From Apiospora phragmitis (lineage: Eukaryota > Ascomycota > Sordariomycetes > Amphisphaeriales > Apiosporaceae), in the NCBI GenBank assembly GCA_038363925.1, contig JAQQWL010000013.1:2852001-2916000 (forward strand): a DNA stretch of 64,000 nt, in the 5' to 3' direction. Of this stretch, positions 48,506 to 60,439 are shown piece by piece; positions within the stretch are counted from its first letter, which is position 1, and each line of letters starts with the position of its first letter. Under the pieces are notes generated by a model. It saw only the letters and a list, made by a program, of their open reading frames with translations. It was not told the DNA's origin and made no database searches. A program made the translations under genes and the position numbers.

Positions 48506-50842
48506 TGAGGGGCAGGTAGGCAAGGCAGGCGGGAGGAATGCGCATCCTACGCCGGAGGATTTCTCTTGGCAGCAGCAAGCACCATCGTCGTCACTTTTTA
48601 CCTCAGTTGCCCCTCAATTGGGTATTGGGTTTCGCTGCTCTTGCTTCGTTTTCCCATGACTTCTTGCTTTAAGAACTATGGGGGGGAAATGGCGCAGCAC
48701 AAATAGTTGAGGTTCCCCGTAGATAGCTACGGCTTCTTGTTTTCTTGTACGAATGTGATCAAGCGTGGATTTGTTTTCTTCCTCTGGCACTTGGATTATT
48801 ATGCTATTATAGCGTTAGAGTACATGTGTTGCTATCCTCCGCAGCTTCAGATTTGGTGTTATCAAAAATTGATTTTATCTCGCGCTTTTTAATTTTGATC
48901 ATCAAATTTCGTAAATAACTTCTAGTGTCCCTTATTATTCCCTGACAATAGCCAACCGTAAACTTACTAGGTTACTGGCAGACAGCAGCCAATGACGAGT
49001 GGCTGGCTGCCTCACAATATGTCTACGACGCGTGGCTTGCCGGAAGTAAATGTGTCTGCCATCCAACAAAATGCTGTAACACCCGAATGAAGAATGAGAA
49101 GTGTTACCCGGTCCGACCAACCAATGAATAGCACGGGAAACCATCCGTACATATATCTCAAAGGCCTAATAATAGACTCAAAAGGTCAATTCGGTTTAAT
49201 GACGTATTTCATGGTTCCCTGGAAGGGAAGGAAGCGAAGGAGCAGGAGAGTGTGGTTAGAGAAGTCAATTGAAGGCGATCCTCGAGGGCCCAAGTTAATT
49301 GCATACCTCTTGTGCATCTACATAAAGTTGATAGTCGCGCAACGCACCCAGGGGAGCGAATCAAAGCAAGTTGCGGCAAGGTACGGTGATAATCGATCGT
49401 TGGTATACTAAACGTGGTGTAGTAGACGAACGGATTGTCCCTTTCGACGTCTTTGGCTGGGCACTTGGGGGCTTTAGTGGTTGAGTGGTAGGTAGTGCCC
49501 GCTAAAGGGATCTCGCCGTAGCGCGATTTAGTGGGAATCTGACTGGTGCCAAGCTTCCGCAGGGGCCAAGAATAGACGCTACCATGCACTGAAGTTGGGG
49601 TTGGTTCCTGATTTCATTCATGTAGGAACGTAACAACCTAACACCAACATGATATCATACCCGCAACTCAACGGCGCCAGATCGAATGCAATCTCTGATT
49701 CCTGCATTAAGGTGGCATTGCCATGCTGCAACATTCATCCATTCTCCTTGAAGTGGCAAGTCGGAGTTCGTGCAGGGTTTGAAACAAACCATCAGCAGCA
49801 GCAGCCTTTTCCTTCTGTCTGCGGAGGATTTGTTTCTGGAGGGGGGGGGGGGGTACAGCCTCGTAGTAAGCTTATGTCCGTCAAAAAACCCCTGGAAACA
49901 TGGAAAAAAGCATCGTCGGCCAGAGCACCTTGACACGGAGGCCTGGACCTTGAACCTGGACCTGGGACCTGGATCTGGACTTGGGGACCCTGCACTCTCA
50001 ATTGGATGCGCAGCCGAAACCTGTCACTTGCTATCAACCTGCGGCCCCCGCGCCCCTCCCGCGCTGCAGTAGCCAGCCAACTAGGTAGGACCTTTCCGCA
50101 GCTGCAAGGTACGACGCCATATTGAACAGCTACTAGCAGTCTGACACAACTTACTACTATATCAAGAACGGAGGCAGTGACTTACTCGGATAGTTATCAT
50201 GCTTATTGACTATTACTTACTACACTTCTAGGTAAACAACACGCGCGCATACGGGCTAGAGACAGCCTACTTTCTCTTTGTGAGACGGACCGCAGTCCCT
50301 GAAATCCCTACCAAGCAGTGACAATGTTGGCCCCCTTGGTTGGAGGATTGGGGGTGTGGCGATGCCTCCCTTCTTCTGCACCCCCAACGACAACCAGCCC
50401 ACACCACCGGCGCATCTAGGTGTGTAACCAAGCTGCCAAGTAACTCTCTGGGTGTGGTGAAAGGATTCTCTCAGTTACCGTTAGGAATAAGCGCGTTTGG
50501 CGAATCCTTCCCGTCCAGGGGCGAGGAGCAACAATGTTGGATGGCGTGCAGCCACCCGTGGGGCCATGAAACATCTCATAGGGGCAGCATAGTAGTGGCT
50601 TCACCATAGCGAGAGGTCTATCTAGGGCTGATGCCGATCTTTTCGAGTAAGGTATACCATGAGTTCTGTCCAGAGCATCTTCAGCGTTCCAACTTTGCAT
50701 ACGGACGGGTCTTATCACCCTTCTCAAGAGGCAGACAACGACGAAGCCCGCTTCCAACCTCTGCTCTGTTCCTACTTGCTAGTTATTGTTTCGTGTTTCC
50801 GTGCTTTCTTCTTGTAGTCGTCTCTAGCTATCACATGACACC
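48506..50842. other. Intergenic region
   Basis: About 2.3 kb has no supported gene. A run of 13 G lies at 49841-49853. T-rich sequence after 48,700 is probably the 3' untranslated region of the ATPase gene. Part of the right side is the promoter of the secreted-protein gene. Confidence 0.6.
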
Positions 50843-51643
50843 ATGTTCTTTACACACGTCCTCGGGTCTCTGGTCTTCGCGGCCATGGCTGTCGCCGCCC
50901 CGACCCCCGAGCAGCCGTCCCTGAGCAACAGAGCCGCCGGCACGCCCTACACGGGCGTCTTGACGCCCGAGCAGTGCAAGGCCCTCGTGCCGCGCAAGAC
51001 GACGGGCGACGCCAACAAGGGCCTCGGCCTCTCCATCGAGAATGCCGACAGCCAGCCCCGCAGCTACTTCGTGTATTCCAACGGCTGCGACACGATGCCG
51101 TACATCTACGTGGCCGACGTGGCGGCCGGCCAGACCGTCTTCGTCTCGCTGCCGGCCAAGTTCCAGGGCCGCGTCCAGCGCGGCACGCACGAGGTCCACG
51201 TCGCGCGCGCCAAGGGGCCCGACACCTCGCTCGGCACCTGGCTCGAGCTGGGCTACGACGCCGACGGCCGGTCGTACGGCGACGTGTCGCTGATCCGCGG
51301 CTGCGACGGCGCCGTGACGCTGCGGACGACGGACGGCAGCGGCGTGGCCACGGGGTTCAGTCAGGCCTGCATGGCGGGGGCGCCGGCGGGGGCGCTGGGG
51401 ACGAAGCTGAGCGGCGGGAAGGCGGTGCGCGCGACGGAGCGCGGCAAGACGCCGCAGGACGCTAACCCGAACGATGGGCTGCCTGTCGTGCTGCCGGTGC
51501 CGCGCGACTGGCTGCTCAAGACGCTCAGTGACGGCAACGGCAGGGCGGAGAAGAAGGCGTATATTGACGATTTTCATGGGAACCCGGTCATATGCGACAC
51601 GAAAGGAAGGTGGCGTGCTACTTTTCATCAGGGGAACCCTTGA
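50843..51643 (+). CDS. Secreted protein, possible effector or cell-wall protein (266 aa)
   Basis: A single exon starts at ATG 50843. The first about 20 residues (MFFTHVLGSLVFAAMAVAAP) are a clear signal peptide. The mature part has a beta-rich pattern with SYFVYSNGCD, FVSLPAKFQGRVQRG, WLELGYDADG and YGDVSLIRGCDGAVTL. This is the layout of a family of secreted fungal proteins distantly like thaumatin-type folds, some members of which are induced on hosts. Cysteines are few (five in the mature part). There are no obvious catalytic residues, transmembrane segment or GPI site. Codon use matches the neighbours. Secretion is firm; the family name and role are not. Confidence 0.8.
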   Translation: MFFTHVLGSLVFAAMAVAAPTPEQPSLSNRAAGTPYTGVLTPEQCKALVPRKTTGDANKGLGLSIENADSQPRSYFVYSNGCDTMPYIYVADVAAGQTVFVSLPAKFQGRVQRGTHEVHVARAKGPDTSLGTWLELGYDADGRSYGDVSLIRGCDGAVTLRTTDGSGVATGFSQACMAGAPAGALGTKLSGGKAVRATERGKTPQDANPNDGLPVVLPVPRDWLLKTLSDGNGRAEKKAYIDDFHGNPVICDTKGRWRATFHQGNP

Positions 51644-52270
51644 TCAGATTCTCTTCTGTCTTCCCGCACTTCCTTTCTCTGTCGGTTCACACGAAAAGTG
51701 ACGGAGACTGAGTTCAAAAGTACACTGTTTTGGGAAATTTACCACGTATCTTTATGTTTTATGTCTTCGGAGTTCTTCCCGTGGAATGCGAGGAGTTGGG
51801 GGGATTCTCTATGGGCAAGGCAAGGCGTTTTTAGGGTCCATATGGTTTGGGGTGGATTGGATTGCATTTTCCCTCTTCTTCAGCTCCTCTTTATCAACGA
51901 CATTGTATAAACTCACGATTGATATCCTGAGTTGTATAGTCTATATAAGCCATTACGATGTCAACTTCAGTGGCAATGGCTAGTTCCTTAGCCCACGACG
52001 TAACATGGCAGAGCGTTGGCTGATTGAAGATTAGGTGGGCCGAGTCGCCAGAAGACTGGCAGTGGGTTGAAAAACTTTAGTACATGAATTTCTTGTTTTG
52101 AAAGTACTATAAAGTATGTTTCGAGATATCTATTATGCTCTCTTTACTTTCCCTTCCGGTCTTGGTTTCTAAAAGCTCTGTCACATTTTAGGAGAGATGC
52201 CCGCTGCCACCAGCAAATGCAGACTGGCATCTTCGAAGCCCTGAACTCATTCAACCATGAATTCATCATA
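51644..52270. other. Intergenic region (convergent genes)
   Basis: This is the 3' flank shared by the secreted-protein gene (+) and the esterase gene (-). Only short chance frames were seen. Confidence 0.6.
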
Positions 52271-53402
52271 TCACAGTTTCGGATGAAGCGCAACTTTGAG
52301 CAGCGATGCCGCCCAAGCGTAAGCTTCCTCGCGCCGGGTCCAGGCTAGGGAACCGCTGTTGCCGTCCTCCTTGAGCCCCTTGTCAAACGCATGGCACACC
52401 CCCTCGAGCATCTTGTAATGGACGTCTCTCTTCTTCTGAATCTTCTCTACATTGCCGTTGGCGTCATTCCCGTCGTCGTCGTCGTTCTCCGTCTTCTTCT
52501 GCAGGCGCTCCGCCAGCGCCTCCATCTCCCACCGCAGATTATCCCCCTCACACGTCAAGAACGCCGCCGTCGCAGGGAACGCGCCCGGGTCCGCAAACAA
52601 CGGCGACACGGCCGAGTCGGTGCGCGCGTGCGGCGGGTCGGGCGCGTAGGCGGCGGCGAACATGTTCAGGATCCACGGCGGGTGCGCACGCAGCGACGGG
52701 GGAGGGCGGCGTTTTCGCGGCGCCGTCGGTCGCGAGGTCGGAGGAGCCGTAGACGGACAGGAGCATTTGGATCTTCAGCTGGTTTTCGTCCATCTCCAGC
52801 TTTTTCCGGAGATGCGACGCCGCGACGGCCGCGATGTGGCCGCCCGCGCTGAAGCCCGACACAGCGACGCGGAGCGGGTCCAGCTTGTAAGAAGCGGAGG
52901 CGGAGGAAGAGGCGACCCACCGCAGCGCGTCCTCGGCATCGTCGATGGCGGCCGGGTAGGGACACTCGGGCGCCTTGCGATAGTCGGCGTCGAGCACGGC
53001 GACGCCGGCATCGCGGGCCATGCGGGTGCAGAAGTAGGCGTCGGTGCCGTGGAGGGGGAAGACGAAGCCGCTGCCGTGCCAATTGACGAGGACGGGCAGG
53101 TGCCGCTTCTGCTTTATTCCCTTCCCAAGTGCATCATTATCTTCTTTACCATCGCCATTGTCGCTATCATAGGGCGGCGTTGGCAGGTAGAGATCGGCCA
53201 CGATGGAACGGCCGCCGTGCGACGAGGGGATCTCGATGCGCTGCTTGCGGACGCCGGCCTCGGACAGGGGGAGGATGGCGCTATCGCGCCGGATGTGCTC
53301 GGCCGTGCGCCAGCGGAGCAGCAGGCGGAAGACGAGGACGAAGATCTTTAGGCGGAGGTAGTGGAATAGATCGCGGACGGGTTGCTGTTGCGGCGATGCC
53401 AT
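52271..53402 (-). CDS. Alpha/beta hydrolase, HSL-type esterase/lipase
   Basis: A single exon starts at ATG 53402. The enzyme shows the HSL order: an N-terminal hydrophobic helix (LKIFVLVFRLLLRW), the oxyanion motif NWHGSGF (HGGG-like), DADYRKAPECPYPAA, the nucleophile elbow GFSAGG, then the acid region (CEGDNLRWEME) and catalytic His in VCHAFDKG. The coding frame changes once at the G5 run 52698-52702 (one extra base). Before and after it the protein is unmistakably the same hydrolase, giving about 376 residues. A Lys/Asp-rich insert separates the acid and the His. It likely cleaves short-chain esters or lactones; intracellular or ER-bound by its N-terminal helix. Confidence 0.85.
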
Positions 53403-53523
53403 GGCTGAGGAGGGGTAGGTGGCAGCTTCAGCTTACTACACAATCCCTACAGGGCGGATGGGGTGAGCCAACCAAAACAAAAGGCCCAGAGTTAATACAA
53501 ATGAAACAATGGAAGACGCTCTC

Positions 53524-53564
<41 letters not shown>

Positions 53565-55429
53565 TGACTTCTTATAACGAATCAAAGTCCAAGACCTGGG
53601 CGATACATTCATATACATATATCCATTGAAGAGAGTTAAAGTGACGAATGATCAACATGAACCAACATGTAGTGTTCTATAGTACGGCGTATTAAGAACC
53701 GGCGTGACTGTACAACATAAGGTATTTCGGCGGCAGTCACACCGAATAAAACAGAGCGGCCACCAACAGACGGCTGCTAAGCCCCCGTGGCATCAGATTA
53801 ATTACTGCTCTGCGCCATCCGACCGCCGATCTTGTCGCTTCCAATCAACTTGAACAGGCAATTCGGATTTCGGGCTTGGGCTGTTGCAATGAACTTTCCG
53901 GCTCTCTGTGGCTGCATCTGACTCATTAATTTAGATTAACTGCATACAGGTACTTCCCGATGTAAGGAGTACTTGATTATAACAGGAGATAACCCCTACT
54001 ACGACACCCTCAACCCCGATTATATCCTCCAACTCGCCATTAAGAATGTGAGTATGTCTTCGACGGCTAAATCTAGATTACCATGTACTGATTTCTGCCA
54101 CCTTCCACCGTCTGCGATATGGGCTGCATGCCGGCCGGGGCATGCTCTGGATAATACTTCGCTCGGCCCGTGACGAACCCCCCACGCGCGCTGGATGGGC
54201 GCCGGGATTCCCCACCTTGCCAGAAAACCTTAGCGATCTATTGACCGTACAAGACCGGTCGTCAACGGTGGCTCCGGTGAAGTGCAGGCCGGACCCGCGT
54301 CATGCGCAAAACGAGGGCGACTCCTTGTCGGGGGTGGTTGTTGACAGTCCCGGGCCTCCAGAAGCCGCATGTTGGAGGATGGTCTTCAATACCAATGTGG
54401 CACCACCAACCCAAGTAGGCGGAACTTGCCGCCGACGTTCCTCGACCCCCATTTCTACCCGCACAAACGCTCCCAGGCAATCACCTCCAGGATCGAGGTT
54501 GAATTATACTTTTCAATTTACGGGAACATCCTCAGCCAGGCCCGTCGATGCCATTTAGCCACTCCACTATTTTCCCAGCAGCCCACTCAATATAGAGTTC
54601 AGTATAGGGAACCCTTGTTAGTAGAAAGTCTATTCTAATTACTGATAATGCATCAATAGGGGAATTCGAAATTGATATCAAAAAGAGGGAAAATACGGTG
54701 TAACTCCCAAGCCTTCTATAGGTAATTATTCACGCCTCATACCTACCTGGATACACCAGGTCCAGAGCTTCTAAGCACAACGTCTTGGACCCAAGTCTAT
54801 GAATAAGGAAATGCACCCAATACATTGGTTGGGCCGCTTCTGGATGATGGTCTCAAGGAACAGCACATTCGGCTACTTCCGCCCCCACGTCCGCAGTGAA
54901 CCTGATTGCTGGTAATTAGCGATCAATCTGTGAGAGTTCGCGAGATTAATCACGCTAGTATGTATGGGACGATGTATCTGTACAACTCTCAGGGATCATT
55001 TATGCTAGCGCGGCACTAAATCTAACGATACGGCAATCAGTACTCTGCGTACTTAATTTTTATGCAATTGGTACTGCCAATCATATCAAGTGGACTTTTG
55101 GGGCTGTACCGGCCCTGGTTTTCACTGCCAAAATTATCCATGTTTTATCCAGTTATACAGCTATACAGTTGACCCGTGGAGGCCACGAAGCTAAATGATC
55201 CCTGAGTATTGCAGTAAATCCTAGACAGGCATGATGCTGACCCCCGGCCTAACGCATCCGCCGAACATCGGTACCTTGGAAACAGATGCAAACGCTTGAT
55301 GGTCCATGATTCATGGACTCGCGATGTCACCTATATAGACATCGGTGTGATCCGACCTCGCCCCGGTAGAGGGAACCACACTCCTTACAGTTGCTCCATG
55401 AGTTCTTTCGGTGTCATCACTCGTTCAAG
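53403..55429. other. Intergenic region with CT microsatellite
   Basis: About 2 kb separates the esterase (-) from the subtilase (+). A (CT)n tract of about 32 bases occurs at 53527-53558, close to the esterase start, so it may be part of its promoter or 5' leader. The frames at 54142-54558 and nearby look random. No other feature was seen. Confidence 0.6.
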
Positions 55430-58387
55430 ATGCCGTCGCTCAAGCAAATTTCCCTCCTGCTTGTAGGCCTCTGGTCCTCGACCGCCGTAGCGGAGGGCCC
55501 GGTCTACCAGGATGCCTTCATCGTAGAGTCAGACCCCTCTACGACGATTCAGGTTCGACTGCCACTTTTCTTATTACCACTATATCATCTTATTGCCAAG
55601 CTGACCCTTTGAGTAATTTTATTAGTCTCGTAGCGACTTGCTGAGCGATGTGACATCCGCCCTGTCCGGACTTGGCGCGTCCTGCAAGGCCACGCTCCGG
55701 AACCAGTTCGACTCTCCGCACTTCACAGGCGCTTCGTTCAACCTGCAATGCGACAGCAGCGTCCAGCAGCAAGCCGCCCTCGAGGCCATCAGAAACCTGG
55801 GCGTTGTCGGCAAGGCCTGGCCGGTTCGACAGGTCAAGGCCCAGAGGAATATTCCCTCAGGTCATGACGGAAGAGGCGCCGCCCACCTCGAGTTGCCCAG
55901 GGTAAACAACGCGCCTCTAGGCCGTCTTCGCGATGGTTTTGCCTCATCATCACCTGGCAGCTCAGATTTATTAGCTGCTCGTGATGAATCGCCGGCCCCA
56001 GACACCCTCTCCACCCACGTGGAAACCGGCATCGACCGCCTGCACGCCGAGGGCATCACCGGCAAAGGCATCCGCATCGCCGTGGTGGACTCGAGCTTCG
56101 ACACAAGCGTCCCCGGTCTCAGCGGTACTATGGTCGGCTACACCAAGGACATCATCACGGGCGGCTCCGTCACGGGCGACGACTGCTCGTACCACGGCAC
56201 GCACGTGCTGGGCATCGTGGGCGCCAATCAGAAGGGGACGGGGGCAGCCAACGACTCTTCGTCGGCACAACCGGCCATGACCCACGGCGTCAACGGCGCG
56301 GCGTACGACGCCACGTACGAGCTGTACCGCATCCAGCCGTGCGGCGCCGACGCGGCCCAGACCGACGACCTGATCGCGGCCTTCCTGCAGGCCGGGCAGC
56401 GCGGGGTCGATGTTATTACCTGCTCGTATGGCGGCGACAACGCGTTCCCCAGGAGCCGTGGGCCGTGGTGGCCACGCGCCTGGCCAGAAATGGGACCTTT
56501 GTCTCCCTTTCCAATGGCAACAGCCCGAGCGGGACGGGGCCGTTTACCGGTGGCGGTGCCGGTATGGCGTTGGATGTCATGGCGGTGGGGGCGACCTATA
56601 ACACGATTACGCCTTGTCTGCAGTGGCAGGGGGTCCTGACGTTGGGAGGGATGTCATCGCCGCTCTCCTTTACGCCGGGATCCAGAGTCGGCTTCCCTGC
56701 GACTAGCTTGACGGTCTGGTCGCCGACAAAGAGCGTCAAGTCTGCTGATGGTAGCTGCAACCAAGTCGCCGATGATATGGCGCCTCCCGCAGACCCGGCC
56801 AACACCATCCTGTTGCTGGAGAGAAGCCAGTGCTGGGTGGACCAAGACGGAGTCTCCCTGACCGCGTCCCCCCCGGTACAACTTCACCTACGTGATGAGG
56901 CACATGTTCCAAACCCCCGACTCGTCACCGAAGCCCTGCCCCTGGTTCACCGACGCCGACGCCGAGAGCACCCAGGGCATCATCTCGATCGCCCACGCCA
57001 CCGGCCTGTCCATGATTGCAGCCCTGAACAACGGCGACAGCGTCACCGTCATCCTCCCCGCGGACGCCGTCTCGGGCCGCGTCGCCGTCACGAGCATCGA
57101 CAACACCGAGGCCGGAGGCCAGCTCACCTACTACTCGAGCTGGGGCCCCAGCCTCGACGGCCGCAGCCGGCCCACCCTGATCGCCCCGGGCCACAACATC
57201 CTCAGCACGTTCCCGCGCTACCTCGGGAACTGGGGCGTCATCGGCGGCACCAGCATGTCGACGCCGCTGGTCGCCGGCGCCGCGGCCCTCGCGAAGCAGG
57301 CGCACCCGGCGTGGGACGGCGCGCAGATCCAGGCCGCCATGGCGCTGACGGCGCGGCCCATCAAGTTCAATACGCGCCAGCGCTCGGACTACTACGGCGT
57401 GACGCGCGACTTCCTGGCACCGGTCATTGCGCAGGGCGCCGGCTTTCTGGACGCCTGGGCCGCGGTGCACACGGCCACGTTGACTAACACGACGAGTCTG
57501 AACTTCAACGACACGACGCACCGGCCCTCGCACTTGGATTTCAGCCTCACTAACGCGGGGTCCGAGACGCTTTCTTACACACTCCGCCACACCGGCGCGG
57601 CGTCGGGGTACGTCATGAACACGACCGGCGGTGCCCTCTACGATCTTACGACTGGCGACGCCCAGCCCGTCTACGCCGAGCTCGCGATCAGCCCCGCTTC
57701 CCTCACGCTGGAACCGGGGAAATCAGCCACCGTGTCTGTATCCATAGCGGCCGAGCCCGCTATGCCCGAAGCCGCGAAGCGCATCTCCTACTTCGGCGGC
57801 TACATCACCATCGACGTCGTCTCCAGCAGCAGCAACAACAACAATAACACCAACTCCACGCTCAGTCTACCCTACACAGGCTTCGGCGGGGACCTCACGT
57901 CCCTCCCCATGATCAACCGCGACCAAACCTACAGCGCGGGCTACGACGCCGCCAAGCAGTCCTCGACAGACCGCCTCCCCGCCGGGCGCGTCTTCGAGTG
58001 CCGCTACCAAACCAGCGCGAGCCCTCCCTGCACCTTCCCCGCCGATGGCCTCGCGCCGGGCCTCGTGCTGTCGCTCGTGACGCAGACGCGCAACCTCACG
58101 ATCGACCTGGTGGACAAGAAGAGCAGCAAGACAGTGCTGCCCCGGGGGGAGGCGTTTACACGAGCGGGTCGAACAACCCGTGGGACGGGAGCGGGTACCA
58201 CGCCTGGGACGGCAGCGACCGGAACCGCACGTTTGTGCCGGCGGGCGAGTATGTCTGGCGGGTCACGGCGTTGCGGCTGAATGCGGACTCGGGGATGGTC
58301 GAGAGGGATTGGGATGTCTGGGAGTCGGAGAGCTGGGGGTTGCGGTATGCGGCTGATAGCACGGGGCTGCCGGGCGGGAAGGTGTAA
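55430..58387 (+). CDS. Secreted subtilisin-like serine protease (S8, minor extracellular protease type)
   Basis: Exon 1 is 55430-55552 (signal peptide MPSLKQISLLLVGLWSSTAVA) and exon 2 is 55626-58387. An I9-like propeptide (about residues 40-130) precedes the S8 domain with all three catalytic motifs: Asp in IAVVDSSFD, His in YHGTHVLGIVG and Ser in IGGTSMSTPLVAG. A PA-like insert lies between His and Ser, and Fn3-like beta domains follow, as in the Vpr-type minor extracellular proteases. The frame slips at 56447-56450 (C4, one base missing), 56868-56874 (C7, one extra) and 58140-58149 (C4G6, one missing). Correcting all three gives a multiple of three with no stop (about 961 residues), so sequencing indels are more likely than decay. 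It is a large extracellular protease for protein nutrition or host tissue. Confidence 0.85.
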
Positions 58388-58956
58388 GAAGTACTTAATG
58401 TGAACAAGAACATGTTTAAGTAATTAGATAACTATATATCAAAGCGAGAAGGTGGTGTGTTAGAGGCCGAATGTAGCAAGCGCGGGATCCCGTTTTCTAA
58501 TGGTATAACACCGAGGGGGCGACGCTGGTTGTGGTTTCTCTCGGGTACTAGCTACATCAGCTCGGCCGCTCGAGTGGCATCACTAACGAGAAGGTGGTTG
58601 GGGATCACTTGGGGTTATCTTAACATACGTCATGTTTGCTCATCTATATTTACTTCATATCCCTATCGACTTGATCTAGCTAGCCATGGTTGGCGTAATA
58701 CTGCACGACCGAGCAGCAATAAGAAAGGGGATGCTTAAAAATCAAGGAGTGCGGGGCTACTTCAGATATAGAGAGATGACGGAAAACTCTCCAACCAGTC
58801 TTCTCGCTATAAAAGAACTTGATCCAGTGCCATCGGCAGCAGCTTGAGCCTTGAAGCCTGTGAGGAAGCGACTACGAAGTCTTCCACTGTCAAAGGAAAA
58901 GCTCCATCAATAGATATTAAACCTAGACGCTGTTTTCAACAGCCCGCTTGATCGCC
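58388..58956. other. Intergenic region
   Basis: This is the 3' flank of the protease and promoter of the CorA-like gene. No gene was seen; the 58457-58738 frame lacks support. Confidence 0.55.
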
Positions 58957-60092
58957 ATGGAATCTTTGCGGCACGGCGTAACATCCGCGATACTCGATCC
59001 AGATCTGACCCAAACCTGGTTCCGCCAGCTGTTTCACAACAACGTCTTTGCGGGAGGTGGCTTTCATGTCGTTATGCATGAGACACAAACACAACTCGAT
59101 ACTACTTCCCACTCCACGACGCGGTTTTCAGACTTCGAGTCTCTTGCAGAGAGCATGAGGGTCGCCAATGACTTTCAAGCGAGTCCAACGCGTGCAGCGA
59201 CATTCAAGCTGCCGAGGTTGCACTCTCTACATCCTTAGCAATTGTTATCTCTGCTCGAGTTGTGCAACATCGACCATGCCGTCTTATTATTGGTTCTGAA
59301 CTCCGGCCCTTTCACTTCCAATATTTCGGAGCAGACACCAAGGCCACTGGGAACCCGGCCATTGTCACCTTTGGCTTGGCCTACAATGTGGCGACAGTAT
59401 TAAGGAGCTCTGATCTAATGACCGGGGCTGTGCGAGCGATTGCTGTCAGGGACGACGACCGACCTTTCAGCGAGACGCAGATCGAACGGTACAGACTGGA
59501 CCTAACCCAACCTTTGGCGCCCGCTCTGCTTGCCCTGCAAGTACAGCTAGATACCTTACACGGCGCAAATCGCAAGCTGGTGGCCAGACTCCGGGAAATC
59601 GAAACCAAGACGGGGCATCGCAACAAGGGCCAGTCGGCCGGCACGATGGACTTCGACCGGGTGGTGCACCGCGATCTCGACGACGTAGCGCAGAGTGTGA
59701 GCAACATCCACTACGAGGCGATTTTCCCAGAAGAGAACGTTCGTGGCGATGAGAAGCATCGCCCAGGAGATGTCGGAATATTCGATGGCCAGGCGTCCAA
59801 GATGTTGGCTGCGAGGGCGCTGGAGGACAGCTCTTCGATGAAGACGGTGGCGGTCATCACTATGGTACTGTTGCCGGCCATCTTCTTCGCGGCTCTCTTC
59901 GCGATGCCCCTGCTGCAATGGGACGAGAGCCCCGTTCTCCAGGACCGGTTCTGGGTGTATCTTGCTTTCACCTTGCCCAGCACCTGGGCAGTCTTTTCCC
60001 TGTGGGCTGTTATCACAAAAACGGACTTTCTCCCAAGGTTGAGTCGCACTCTACTAGGGACTCTTCGCACAAAGAAACAAGGGTCTTCATGA
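58957..60092 (+). CDS. CorA-like membrane protein (fungal divergent family)
   Basis: The start ATG at 58957 has a GCCATGG context. The first frame runs to 59238 and a second, offset frame to 60092. They probably belong to one gene joined by an unrecognised intron or a one-base indel around 59,190-59,260; reading upstream in the second frame gives protein-like sequence back to about 59,200. The C-terminus has the CorA-type end: a long helix (DLDDVAQSVSNIHYEAIF is its remnant), a SSMKTVAVITMVLLPAIFFAALFAM first membrane span and a FWVYLAFTLPSTWAVFSLWAVI second span. The GMN signature of true Mg channels is absent. This matches fungal CorA-like proteins of unknown ion specificity rather than Alr1/Mnr2. 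Confidence 0.65.
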
Positions 60093-60439
60093 CACGAGGT
60101 AGATATAGGAGACATATGGTTTCGGCTAGTATTAAGCCTGCAGAACCCCCTGGTGGAGCTTTCTTGTGCTCTATGTAAGTAATGTGATTGGTCAACCGGA
60201 CAGCAGGAAGCAGATAACCTTAGCGCTCCGTCGCGCAAGGTTGGCTACATGCGACCAAAGACAGATTGCCACTCGGACCCCTTCTTTCTGCATCAGAACC
60301 TGCCTCGAACCGCAGCACCAACAAAGAAGAAGCTCCGTTCCTGCATAGGCAAAGATGGCCACTAATACCACACCAGAGTCAGTGTTTATTGCTTACCGGA
60401 CCTCCATGATTTGATGCGTGAGCCGCGCCAAATTTACTG
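60093..60439. other. Intergenic region
   Basis: This 347-bp spacer lies between the CorA-like and HAD genes, which are on the same strand. Nothing specific was seen. Confidence 0.5.

Noticed and set aside
54142..54558. 138-codon frame between esterase and protease
   Set aside because: Random-looking composition and no homology pattern.
55430..58387. Protease as a pseudogene
   Set aside because: All three breaks are one-base homopolymer slips; catalytic triad and the rest of the protein are intact, so sequence error is the simpler explanation.
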